From positions 1 through 64,000 of the forward strand of contig JAYKXP010000081.1 of assembly GCA_037176845.1 (NCBI GenBank): a stretch of 64,000 nt of DNA, given 5' to 3'. Positions 1-10,943 of this stretch are shown here, in pieces (the stretch's first letter is position 1; every line of letters begins with the position of its first letter). Source of the DNA: Paramarasmius palmivorus. Taxonomy: Eukaryota; Basidiomycota; Agaricomycetes; Agaricales; Marasmiaceae. The notes beneath the pieces are model-generated. The model saw nothing but the letters and a program-made list of their open reading frames with translations, was not told where the DNA came from and did not search any database. A program made the translations under genes and the position numbers.

Positions 1-1638
1 GTACACGCCCCTCACGAAACGTCAAAATTTCGTCGACAGCCCGATTCCAGGAGGTCGCTATACCTCAATGTATGTGGTTTCCAGCTTCTTTCCGAGCATT
101 GCGGAAGCTGAATTCCAATGTTAGCTATCTTAGCCGGATCTATGTATGTCACACAATCCTTCAAAAATCACCTTCGAAGTGAGTGCTGCCTCAGCTACCA
201 CAAAACTTCAACTTACGTTTTGCACTCAGAACACTTTGCCGGTACAAGGCATGAAGGGGCAATAGATCAGATCGCCCAGGAATTCGACAAAAAGGTCAAA
301 CCAAGGTTCCGAAATAAGGACCAGATCTTTTACATATCGTTTACGAGCCACACCGAGAATGACGATAATCTCGATATCAGCCGAGGACAGCTGAAAGTCA
401 AAGGGTACGCACTTCGCCGGCTACCAGTAGCGTTCGCTACGTACTACTAAAATGGTTCTGCGACTAGTGACGTTATTGAGAAGACCTTCAAAGTGTTGTC
501 CAATTTCATTTTGAAGGGGCTAGACAAGCAAATCAAGGAGGCTAACAAGAGGTCCCAGAAGGCGGTTCAGGTCGAGCAATAATATCTTGAGTCTGTGAAT
601 TACACTCATTACATCGCTTAGGCAGTATTTTTGGTCGGCGGATTTGCGGGAAATGACTGGCTTTATGATCGCATCAAGTTACATCTTGGGAGACAGAAGA
701 TCACCGTATTTAGGCCAGAGACACATGCGTAAGTGTCGAGATGTCTTCGCGGCGTGGACATCGGCTTATCCCCAGGGCTGATAGTAATAAAGCTACGGCG
801 AACGGTGCGGTAGCGTACTACCTCGATAATTTCGTCACCTCTCGAGTCGCGCGATGGACATACGGAACGGCGCTTGATATCGAATACAACGACAGCAACT
901 CTGAACATCGTCTTAGACGAACTCAAGGGCTTTCCCATGTGGATCTCTCAGGCCGTCGCAACCTGAAACATGGTTTTGGCATTATCTTGCCCAAGGTATG
1001 AAGATGGTTTTAGATGATAGATACATCCACCTACACACAAAACAGTATACGAAAGTTTCTCAGCGCAATCGGGACTTCAAGATCACAATCGCCCGTGAGG
1101 GCATCAGTCGGAGCGAGCTCGACAGCATTCCTGTCAAGATCCTAGCCTATCAAGGGGAAGACCCTCAACCAAAATGGACTGACATTGACCACGGTTAGCC
1201 TCACCCTCATCCTCTTGCCCCAAAACTAATTCCTGAATTTGTTCAAACAGATAAATTTCGAGTAGTCGGAAAGATTCAAGCCGATACGTCAAGTCTGGTG
1301 CAGACGATTCAACCACTCCAAGGACCGTTCGGGGACTACTTTGAGATTGAGTTTGACGTTGTGGTGAATTTTGGCCTTACAGAACTCAAAGCCTCCGTTG
1401 AGTGGTTGGAACAAGTACGCACTTGATTCTGATATGTATTACGCCATTGGAACTGACATACAATCGTACTCTCATTTAGGGGGAGTTTAAAACCCCCTCA
1501 GATGTACATCAAACTCACATCATAATATTCGTAGGACTCCAGCTGAAATACTCTCTGACTGAACAGGCGGAAAGATCAGATTCTTGGATATCAACGAAAC
1601 CCTGTAGCTTGTGGTTCATCGAATTCATAATTTTGTAA
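1..1638 (+). CDS. Hsp70-like (HSPA12-type) ATPase, 3' part, cut by window edge (HspD)
   Basis: The visible exons match the C-terminal half of the three complete Hsp70-like genes at 22-33 kb. In order they give GSMYVTQSFKNHLR, a segment ending DISRGQLKVKG, the adenosine-binding motif FLVGGFAGNDWL (about 630-665), and the block ANGAVAYYLDNFVTSRVARW. The ending is FGLTELKASVEWLEQ. Introns such as 405-467 fall at the paralogue positions. The last exon is uncertain. Reading through gives a stop at 1424-1426. Splicing 1411ff to 1480 gives GEFK..., which parallels the GEEKR tail of the paralogues, and a stop at 1636-1638. Members of this family are cytosolic actin/Hsp70-fold ATPases lacking the classical substrate-binding domain. 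The reading frame at about 112-130 does not join cleanly to the preceding exon: only a 14-nt gap carries GT..AG ends. A small indel or an unusual junction is therefore possible. Unlike HspA-C, this copy is on the plus strand and has no coiled-coil partner in view. Confidence 0.8.
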
Positions 1639-1930
1639 ACAGTTTTTGTATTATCAGTCTGGACACCAAATCCTTTGACCTTGTACAGCTTTATGCCATA
1701 CAGGCTAGCAAGAAGTGGAGCAATGTTTTCTGACGCCCTATACCCAAGGACCAAAACCATGAGAGGGATATCTAGATACTTGAGGAAGCACACCATGCTT
1801 CGCGTTAGTTTTGAGAGGCCGACAGCTCATAAGATAAGCCAGCCGGTCCGGCTGATGGAGTTAACATTCAACTTCGCTCATGTTATCGATAAACATGTTA
1901 CCACACACTATCACTACTCCTGACTCCAAG

Positions 1931-3550
1931 ATGTCTGAAGCTACATATGGCCCTACAGCTCCAACAGCGCCAGGCTACCCGCATCCCAACCCCTGCCTCT
2001 CTTTCTGGCTCCAAAACACTCGAAGTTCCTCTCTCCTTGGCCACCAAACAACACCGGAACTGCCATCGACGACAGATGTTGCCATCATTGGATCCGGTAT
2101 CAGTGGGGCTGCTGTTGCCTACTTTCTCCTCACAGGTCCGAATCCGCCGAAAAGCGTGATAATGCTCGAAGCGCGGGAGGCTTGTCACGGAGCGACAGGA
2201 AGGAATGGTGGGCATTGTAGGCCGGATTGTTATCGAGGATATAAGGGATATAAAGCACATTTCGGGAAGGATCAGGCGATGAAGATCCTTCAGAATGAGA
2301 TGGTGTGTTGGCTACCACGTATAAAGGCCGCTGATCTGAAGCGGGGGTTAGGATACCCTGAATCTCGTCGCTGAGGTCATTGAGAAGGAAAGAATAGATT
2401 GCGATTTCTGGAGGGGAACATCTTTTGATGTTGCCATGGACGAGGAATGTGCTGAGTTCTTTGAATCCAACTATAAGGAGTTCCAGGCTGATGGCGGGGT
2501 GACAGAAGGAATAGTGGAATGGATCGGAGATGCTGAAGAAGCCAAAAAGGTCAGCTTGGTTGTCGTCAAACGGTTGCAATAGCACTTACCCAACACTTGA
2601 CCGAAGAGAACGCGCACACCAGCTGCCCTTTGCGCTGCTGAGTTTCCTTCGTCTTCCCTTTGGCCATACAAGCTCGTAAAGCATCTCATCGAGCTCTGCG
2701 TATCCAACTACGGCCTAAACCTCCAGACCAACACTCCTGTGAGATCTACGGTCCAACAGGAGAACGGCTGGTCTCTCGAGACACCGAGAGGTACAGTAAC
2801 GGCTAGTAAAATCGTTTTCGCTACCAACGCGTACACTGCGACCCTTCTCCCCGAATTCCTCGGCAAAATCGCGCCTTTCAAAGGCCAATGTTCCGCCATC
2901 GTCCCTACGCGTGCGTATGCTGGAGCCAGAATGCTGGATAGAACATATTCGCACCGATATGGGCTAAATGATTTTGATTATATGATTCAAAGACCGAAGG
3001 ATGGGATCATCATTCTGGGAGGTGGGAGATGGAAGGTACCGGTGGAGCAGTTGGTTGGACACACGGATGACAGCACGAAGATTGAAGCAATTTCGAACCA
3101 TTTGAAAGGGGCAATGAAGATCTATATGGAAGACTGGGGAGAGGAGGCAGCTGGCGAGGGTTTAATCTGCGATTGGACGGGTCAGGATGAACTTTACTGA
3201 CGCTAAATTAGGCTCACTGGGTTTCTAGGTATTATGGGATACACATATGAAGCCGTTCCGTACGTCGGGGCTGTTTACGGTCGACCTGGAGCGTACATCA
3301 CCGCAGGCCATTCTGGGCACGGTACAGTCGTCATATCCTTTGCGGTCCTCCATATTGACTCTCTGTAGGTATGGCTCGGGCATTCACATGCTCTCGTGGT
3401 ATCGCTGCCTTAATAAGAGGCGAGTCTTGGGAATCCACAAAGCTTCCCGAATGTTTTCAGCCTACACATGGACGACTAGCTTCACCTCAGACGAGCGTTG
3501 AGCAATATTGGTATGATGCAGGGAAAAATGGAGTACCTTTAATGCACTAG
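1931..3550 (+). CDS. FAD-dependent oxidoreductase (DAO family)
   Basis: The protein is about 480 residues in five exons. The N-terminal Rossmann motif GSGISG (residues 54-59) is followed by HGATGRNGGHCRPD, which is typical of fungal and bacterial FAD-dependent amine/amino-acid oxidases of the DAO superfamily. The later part contains the FAD-domain strand SKIVFATNAYTATLLPEF and the C-terminal block PYVGAVYGRPGAYITAGHSG. The chain ends ASPQTSVEQYW plus about eleven residues. Clear introns are 2303-2351, one after EEAKK near 2549, one after DWTG near 3180, and one after GHSGHG near 3340. The ATG at 1931 has a good context (caagATG). An earlier in-frame ATG at 1880 is less likely. The family oxidatively deaminates amines or amino acids with release of hydrogen peroxide; the substrate cannot be read from sequence. 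No signal peptide is seen, so a cytosolic or peroxisomal location is assumed. The gene appears intact. Confidence 0.85.
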
Positions 3551-4537
3551 TCCAAGTACAGTACAGGTGACTCATAATGAGAAAGACCGAGAATTTTCGA
3601 GACGCCCATGGCAGTGCGAAGAAAATTGATGCCTGCTCTCGCGCGACCCTGACCCCTCTTACCCTCAAACCACCACCGACTTCGTTCACGGTCCAAAATT
3701 AACTCATGCTCCTGCTCATTTAGCTCTGGAAGTCTCTAGGACGGATTTATGGTCTAGCATAACGAGTATCCACCGGCAAAAAGTAGTCCAAGGTATGTCC
3801 TGCCCATAGTTTCGTAGGTTGATGCGCTGACGTGTTCAAAGTCTTTCAGCAATGTGGAGATTTTGGTTCTACTCAGTGGCGTGAGTGTGGTTGGAAGTGA
3901 TTTATGAGGCTTCAAGCAAAGTAAGTATGTTAGCCCGTCAACATCTAGCACAAGTAAGCTGAAGAAACATCTCAGGCCTATAACCTCGATCACAGAGGTT
4001 TGACGGACATTCATGCCAGGTCTGCGCACAAAAAGACACATTACTATCCAAGCTTCGCACTCGTCTCTCGTCTCGCACAGTAAGTTCCCTATTTACTGCC
4101 GTCGTCGAAGTTCTCAGACCTAACAACGCCTTCAATAGTCCTACTTTTCCTCAACATATAGTGTGGTGGAATTAGGGGAGGCGTGCACCTACCATAGGTA
4201 GTGTGTATTCATGTCGCCCGTTTTTCTATCACCTATACCCCTTACACCTCAAATCATTCACTTGTATCTGTATAACTTCGTATCTGCTGACCCGCATGTC
4301 TCGGGAGCAAGTATGGAACCAATACAACGATATAATTGTATGGGCGTTTCACGTCAACGTCAAGGGTAGAGTTCGGTATTATTGAGATTACAGCTTCTTA
4401 GGCTAGGGAAGGTAATACAAAGCATACAGTAGCTAATGTCACACGAAGACCCAACGCCGCGGGTCCAGTACGGGTGCCTCGGTGAACCTGGATCAACCTC
4501 GTGCACATCGCTCAAAGGCAAGACTGCATCGAAGTAT
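3551..4537. other. Intergenic, nothing supported
   Basis: This gap lies between the FAD oxidase 3' end and the 3' end of the minus-strand membrane-protein gene. Short open frames (for example minus 3754-4041) show no recognisable domain, no coding bias and no splice-linked continuation. It probably holds two convergent 3' UTRs. Confidence 0.6.
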
Positions 4538-5694
4538 TCAAACCTGGTCTGGAATGGTGACTCGGTCCTCTGGTCGTCGTAAACGGATGAATCTTGTTAT
4601 CCAGGAAAAGATGTCTAGTCTCAGCGCTTCGGCTGGCGCTAGAACACAGTCCTGGTGACTATCTTCAGAATTCGAAGCGGGAGTGGAACGGACAGCCGTG
4701 TCACTGTCAAAGTCACTTTCACTCCCTGATGAAGGTGCAGAGCGCTTGCGTAGATCAGCTGGTAGCGGGAATGCAGCTGGCAGTGGTGCACGAGGCAGTG
4801 CTCCATGTTGAGATAGACGCCCTAGGTCGTCATGTCAGCTTGGGATCGAGGGTGAGGGTGAGAGTACCTTACCATTGTCACCTTCGAAAAGGGTCAGGTA
4901 TGTATTTTGAGGAGATTGAGACCGAGACGAATGTAGGCTAACTTGATAGGACAGCTCATGATCACATCGATATTGCGCTTCTCTTTCGATTATAGCCTAT
5001 ATAAACGATGAGCATGACGACGCTTCGTATACTAGCACAAGATTCGACGAACCTGAATCGTTAAGCGAAGGTGCTCAGCGTCACGATGCCACTCAATGAT
5101 TTTGATGCCCAGCCTAGCACGAAATATCGGGAGCTGCTGTATCCAGTAGAGGGTACCAGTGCACCGTAGCTCAAATTCGAGGTTTAATCTTCGGATTATT
5201 GACGCCTTCTTGCGTATGCTGGTGACAGATAGGCAGATGCGAGGCAGATGTCAGTCAAAAGCTCAACTGTGTCAAAGCGCCTAAACGAACCTCAACAAAC
5301 GCTCCCACAGATATTCCCTTTCTTCCCCGTGAAACGAATTCCCGACATTCCCGACATTCCAAACCTCGTTCAGTCGGTCTTCTTCGGATTTGAGCTCTGA
5401 GATGGTTATGCATGGAAATCGAAAACGGATTATACGCCAGATAAAGAGAATGAGGGACGCGATGGATGAGAGTAAGAAGCCTTCCCATAAGACATCGAAC
5501 AAAGGATTTCCACCGTTTTGGGAGAGGCAATCGGCGATATTGGAGAGAACCTCTTGCGTGAGATCAGGTCGAAGACTGATTGAGGAACGGATTGCTGCCT
5601 CAGTAGCGTAAGCAGCCATTGCTGAAGAGGGTACAAAATGGGCGAACAATAGGAACGCTTTGAACGTGAATGATTTTATGCGCAGATCTTCCAT
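4538..5694 (-). CDS. Uncharacterised membrane protein, single C-proximal helix
   Basis: I do not recognise this gene, but the exons assemble cleanly on the minus strand. Exon 1 (5694 to about 5287) starts MEDLRIKSFTFKAFLLFAHF, with a signal-anchor-like stretch near residues 8-26, and contains a strong membrane helix around WEGFLLSSIASLILFIWRII (residues 70-90). The next exon carries LNLEFELRCTGTLYWIQQ... and ends HLRLTIQ. The third starts AIIEREAQYRCDHELSYQ. The last is rich in Ser/Asp/Glu (APSSGSESDFDSDTAV) and ends RRPEDRVTIPDQV before a stop at 4538-4540. All four exons join in frame through GT..AG introns, which is strong evidence for a real gene. The likely topology is a short luminal N-terminus, one or two helices and a cytosolic acidic tail. 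The start is the ATG at 5694; an upstream in-frame extension lacks an ATG. Confidence 0.6.
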
Positions 5695-6315
5695 TGTCTC
5701 TCTTTTCTGTGCACACCAATCGTCTTCAGGCCCCTGAGTTTTCGAAATTTCCTTTCCTGGATGCAAAATGCCTGGATTGGACGTGTGAGCCTGATTTATT
5801 GCCTTTTATGGAAGTTTCAGTAGACACAAGTGCACACAGATAGAAACAACCCACAACTACATTCGCAACTACACTGCTATGGTTCCTGAGAGCCTCGCTT
5901 GCGGTACGAGTGTATTGTAACTGTTGTGACGGCAGAGAATAACACGAGTCGCTATTCCGGTGGTCCTCCAGAGCTCCATGGCTCAGGCCTACTCAGGTTT
6001 TACCTTGAATCCTCAAGCACATGGTTAAGTCGAATGACCGTGCAGTTCTTCATTTGCAGGAAATGGAGAAACATCTCAAGCCTGAAAATTTCAAGCAGCC
6101 AACAGTCAGAACCAGATTAAAACAAACCTGCCGAGAGATATCGAATGGCCGGCCTGACATGCTCTGAGGCAGACTCCGTTCTATCAATTTTCACGAAGTG
6201 CGATGAGATCATGGTAGATAGTGATACGTAGGTATTTTGAAAAGGGTTCATTTATCGATATTTGTATTAGTACACTATAACCCATAAGAACCAGTGAATT
6301 TATCCCAAGGAACGC
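5695..6315. other. Intergenic
   Basis: This is the upstream region of the minus-strand membrane-protein gene and the 3' flank of the secreted-protein gene. A small open frame on the plus strand (5899-6120) has no recognisable content. Nothing else is seen. Confidence 0.5.
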
Positions 6316-6766
6316 TCAGTAAGAGCATCCGCCGTACTGATCTTGGCAAGGAGGTGCCTGTGGTGCACACAAACCACTAAGACCCAACAAACAGGTACTT
6401 CCATCAGTATGGCATTCGAACTGCTTGTAGTTCGTGCAAGCGGGATTAATCGTCTCGTTGCCGCAGAAGGTGCCCTCGATCTTATTGCAGAGGCAATCAG
6501 AGGGAAGAGATTCTGGGTCCTTGCACGCGATCTTGGGAGTGTTCTAGTGAGAATAGGTGAGATCCTGAACGTGAAGGCAAAGATGAGAACATACACATTC
6601 ATCGCGGCGGATCATGAGATGGGCAACGGGAGCGGCGCGTTCCTCGGTGGCAGCTACTGCCAAAATGCTGACGAACACCATACTAAGGCTTGCAAGGAGC
6701 TACAGGTGCGACGGGTCGTAAGCACGAAATCTTCAAGTTGAGGCGGAAGTGTTCTAGTACCTGCAT
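6316..6766 (-). CDS. Small secreted cysteine-rich protein
   Basis: Three exons on the minus strand give about 115 residues. Exon 1 is only ATGCAG (Met-Gln, 6766-6761). Splicing to about 6700 gives MQLLASLSMVFVSILAVAAT, a textbook signal peptide. It is followed by a short pro-region with a dibasic site (HLMIRRDEC). The mature part contains DCLCNKIEGTFCGN, ACTNYKQFECHTDG and the end CQDQYGGCSY, with about a dozen cysteines, some as CxC or evenly spaced. All joins are in frame with GT..AG introns, and a TATA box lies 54 bp upstream. Size, leader and cysteine density fit fungal small secreted proteins or effectors that fold by disulphides in the apoplast. No named family is recognised and no toxicity is implied. 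The plus-strand open frame over the same bases is a shadow. Confidence 0.75.
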
Positions 6767-7838
6767 TGCGATGTTACGAGACGAGAAGAGGACGACGCAA
6801 GAATGCCACAACGCTGCCATTATATAGCTCTTTCAGAATCGGGCGGTCTCCATTCAGCCGCATTCAGCCGCGTTCCGCCTTGGCAGAAGTAGAGCTGAAT
6901 AGGTGGTATTTGGCCGCTATCCGTTACGCGAGGCGTTTGGTTCTGGCAAGGCTGAAACACATTTTGAATTGGAATTCGGAAAACCCTATGACCAGTATCT
7001 ATCCAAAGCCTAGACATTCTTCAGACACGAAATAATGCATATGAAAACTCACCAAAAGACCTCAACCTCGATCTCAGCTCTACTCAACGCTCAATTCCGA
7101 CAATTTTCGAGTGGTTTTTGCATAGTCTTTTGGACTCTAGAGAGGCACTTGAATCCGAGAAGCCTGTCGCTACCGCTGCCGGGGGTCGGGATTTTGGTTT
7201 TTGCGATGTGCTTGTGACTAGTGGCTGGCTATTGACATGCGCCGTAAAAAGTATCCCTTTCAATGAGAACGATACAGTATGAGCAAGGAGATGTATACCG
7301 AGCAGTGGATACTGCAATGGCCGCGTGATCCGAGAGACCCGAAGGGAAGAAAAAAAGGTGACGTAATTACAGCGCGCGTCTTCAAGGCTTTCTGACTCTG
7401 CACCACCATGACACGCAACCAAATCGACGTCTCTGCGCTTTCCCAAAGAGAGATAAACCGACACCTTGACTCGGCTCTATCGCGACATAGAGCCAGATCA
7501 ACATTAATCGATTTATCAGCGATCCCGGAACTTTGTCAGGCCTCGAGTTCTCCAATAACACCGATTCGCGAGACAATCCGCTAATTGTCGCCTTCCGATC
7601 CCCATTGGCACTATCAACAAGAGAAACGGGCATTCCATGCATGTGTTACAGCAGAAAGAAGAAATGCATTCATCAGAAAGCTGTCAGGAATGGTCCAATT
7701 CTTCTACCGGTTCGAATCTCGAACTGGAACTGTCGACCTCAGCCTGTCGCTCCGATCCCACGAAAGACCACTCGGCGTAGTCTCAACAAGACTTAAAGAG
7801 GATTCCTGTGAGGACATGTCAGCCATTCTTCTTTCCTC
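6767..7838. other. Intergenic between secreted protein and first P450
   Basis: The minus-strand promoter with its TATA lies at the left. On the plus strand there is an open frame from ATG 7407 to 7580 (MTRNQIDVSALSQREINRHL...) and a second frame without an ATG running to 7842 (...YQQEKRAFHACVTAERR...). They could be exons of a small gene ending at the P450 start, but I find no convincing splice joining them and no family. No other feature is seen. Confidence 0.4.
6820..6827 (-). promoter_or_regulatory. TATA box of the secreted-protein gene
   Basis: On the minus strand the sequence reads GAGCTATATAATGG, 54 bp upstream of the ATG at 6766. That is a normal TATA position for a highly expressed secreted protein. 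Confidence 0.55.
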
Positions 7839-10080
7839 ATGATTAGTCTAAGTCCTTGGATAGGTCCGAAGCTCAGCGTTGTTGCGCTGATTCTCCTGGC
7901 TACATGGCTTGTGCCCAGGATCCTCAAAGTCGGACGGCGCGAGCGATTCCTACCACCCGGCCCTCCTACAATCCCTGTATTAGGAAATGTGCATATGTTA
8001 CCGACCAGAAGCCCTCATACCAAGTGAGTTTTCATGGTTTGAGATCTTCCCCATAAGTCGCGTAGTGACAATTTCTCAATTTAGATTCGCGGAATGGGGT
8101 CTTCAATACGGGGGTCTGTATTCTTTGAAGATTAGTTCAGGGACAGCAGTTGTCGTTAATAGCATGGAAGTGGCCAAGGAACTGATGGACAAACGAAGCG
8201 CATTGACTGCAGATCGTCCTAAACACCATATGGTTGACAAAGTCACCAACGGTCTGAATCTGGCTCTGGCTCGATATTGTGGGTATCGCTCAATTTTGGC
8301 TTTCATTTGGGCTAACAAAGTCCCACACTAGCGGATACATGGCGCGATATGCGCAAGGCCGCGCATACCATTCTAACGCCAAAGGCAGTTGTCAATCACT
8401 TACCAATACAGGTATGTTCTAGTCAATGTTCATAAACCTCGGAAGTATTGATGGCTTGGTCCGTTATACCTCGGCAGAGAGCTGAGACTGTTCAAGTTCT
8501 GCACGACTTTCTGACTACACCGGATGACTTCTTCAGACATATTGGGCGTTACGCGAACTCTGTTATCATGTCGGTTCTTTTTGGAAAGCGCTGTCCGCGT
8601 TTCGAGACGCCAGAATCAACGGCCTTCTTCGAATCTATGGAAATCTGGAATCGATGTGTATCGCCAGTCGTACCTCCGGTCGATTTATTACCCTTCCTCG
8701 ATTACATCCCCGAGCGATGGGCCTGGTGGAAGGGGCTAGCGCTTGACACGCGAGCCAAGCAGCGAAGGCTCTATTTCGGACTACTGGACGAATGCGAAAA
8801 ACGTATGGCGAAGGGAGAGGAGAATGGTTCGTACATGGAGGAAGTTTTGGTTAGGCAGAAAGAGCTGGGATTGAGCAAAGAAATGATAGGGTCGGCTGCA
8901 TCTCTCATGTACTCGCATACATTGTCAGCTGACATTTCCGCCTCGGCCAACAGATACCTGGGCGGGGTACTTCTCGAGGGGGGCTCTGATACCACTTCGT
9001 CTTTCCTCAAGTACTTATTGATAGTGCTTATCGCTTTCCCCCATGTCCAACGCAAAGCTCAAGCGGAAATGGATCGTGTGGTCGGGCATGAGCGGATTCC
9101 GAATCTTGCGGACCTCGAGCATTTGCCATATATTCGAGCATTGATCAAAGAGGTGCCGCAAACTCGACTGGTTTTATGTTGTTTCTGACGCAATTGCTAG
9201 GTTCATCGCTTTCGGCCAGTAGCACCACTTGTCCCACATGCTGCGTTGGCTGACATAGAGGTATGTATATCGTCTTTTTCGTTATGTTTTGACGTGCTGA
9301 TGCCGAATGTACAGTACCGCGGTTATATGATACCGAGGGGCACAACAATCTTTGTAAACACCTGTAAGAACATGTGTCATGATCTCTCGAAGAAGCGTTA
9401 TTCAAGAGTTCACATGCAGACGGCATTTATCACAATCCTGGTACGTACTTGATACGCCACAAGAATGAGACTTATTCTGCTTGATAGACCACTTTGATGA
9501 TCCAGAGACCTTCAACCCTGATCGTTACCTACTACACGAGTATGGAATCAAGAAAGGAGTGGACCCGTCAACATTTCGCGAAAACATAGTTTTCGGATAT
9601 GGAAGGGTGGGGTGACAATCGATACGCTGGCGCGTTCAAATTTGCTGACGTATAAATTCCAGAGGTCTTGTCCCGGAATTCATCTGGCTGAAACCAATGT
9701 CGTGAGCGCTCTTTGTCAAGTAAATCAACGTTGGTACCTTATTCAGGCTCCACCAGAACCTGAACACAATGAACCTGATATGGGCATTCAACTTTGAGCC
9801 TCTCAAGGATAATTCAGGCCACGATATACCCGTGAACCCAGAGCATTACGACAAAGAGGTTGGCTTTTCAATCGATGGTGTTGTTTATGGTACTGATAAA
9901 GTATAGGGTCTACTTCCCACCCCACTTCCCTTCAAATGCCATATTCAACCAAGAAATCAGAATGTGGCCACCATCATCAAACAAGAGTACAAAGAGGCGA
10001 CTGAGACGTTTGTCAAGTTTGAAAGAAATCTAGCGCCTGCGGATCAGGAATGGGTGTACAGCATGCGAAAGAGTTTTTAA
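7839..10080 (+). CDS. Cytochrome P450, tandem copy 1
   Basis: Twelve exons give about 520 residues. The N-terminal membrane anchor ([20 protein letters not shown]) and the hinge [13 protein letters not shown] place it in the ER. The core motifs are all present. WRDMR (WxxxR) is in helix C, and the helix I oxygen-activation motif is [10 protein letters not shown]. ExxR appears as KEVHRFRP, and FNPDRYL stands in the PERF region. The haem loop FGYGRRSCPG has an intron between the two arginines (about 9607-9661). The tail ends [11 protein letters not shown]. Eleven intron positions are identical in the next three genes. It resembles microsomal E-class group I fungal P450s of the O-methylsterigmatocystin-oxidoreductase type. 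The likely reaction is NADPH-P450-reductase-dependent hydroxylation of an unknown small molecule. The gene is intact. Confidence 0.9.
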
Positions 10081-10943
10081 GAGGTTCTTGTGGTTGTCAA
10101 CATGCAGGTGAGCTTTGATGTCGACGATACATGGTCCGCTCTCATACCCAAGCGCGAATAGGATGTAGAGAAATTAAACTAGCTTTGTGGTTCGGAATGC
10201 AACTAGGCTATGTACAACACACAAATGAAGGCAGCTGCTCGGTTGTGAACCAAATCAGTGGGATGTCGTCGCTAAAGACATCAACATTGTCTGCGTTTTT
10301 ATTTGACAACATCGTAGCCCAAGTCTTCCGAGGTCTCTACTCTACTCGGGAGTGAAGAATGCTAATTTTTTAGGGAACTATCAATTCACTCAATCTATGT
10401 TATACTACAGCGCGTGCTGAGTATTCCGAGAACGGTCTGGAGACTGGCGTGGGGAGATGCCGGTAGGTTTTGATTTATGTACACCTGCATGATAGATGAC
10501 CCGAAGAATGTTCAAGCCCAGGGACTCGATCCTTATCAAATGCCTTCAATGTCTTCAGGTTCTGAAGAGGACTGACCTGTAGCTTGTCCTTAGTGACGAT
10601 GACAAGCATGTTTTCTGGGACTTTTAGGACACGATAGGTTTTCCGCTACCTGACGCGAGCTTGGGTCTTATTGCATCACAAAAAACATATGCAAGGAACG
10701 TCATAAAAGGTTAGAGGACTCTGTCAATTTAGTTGAAGCTTAACATTTCCCTATCACTGACGGTTGACATCAGGTGTCAATGGAGTGGGGAGCGGAGATT
10801 CAAAACGTAACACCGCCTAAGAATTGGTGGCGTTCCTTATCGAATGCGGCTAAAGGCAAAGCTGTACGTCATAAAATGATTGGTATAATATGGGCACAAC
10901 TATCAATAAATGAACCTCAAGACGTCCTCTCTTCAAGTATCTC
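10081..10943. other. Spacer between P450 copies 1 and 2
   Basis: This 863-bp spacer is longer than the others in the array. I see no P450 remnant, no long coherent open frame and no repeat. It should contain the 3' UTR of copy 1 and the promoter of copy 2. Confidence 0.5.

Noticed and set aside
1515..1796. Minus-strand 93-residue frame downstream of HspD
   Set aside because: No family, no splice partner, and it overlaps the likely last exon of HspD.
6343..6741. Plus-strand 132-residue frame over the secreted-protein gene
   Set aside because: It begins without an ATG and has no domain. The minus strand has a signal peptide, a cysteine pattern and spliced exons.
7700..7725. GGTTCGAATC, like a tRNA T-loop
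   Set aside because: No acceptor stem, D-arm or anticodon arm can be drawn around it.
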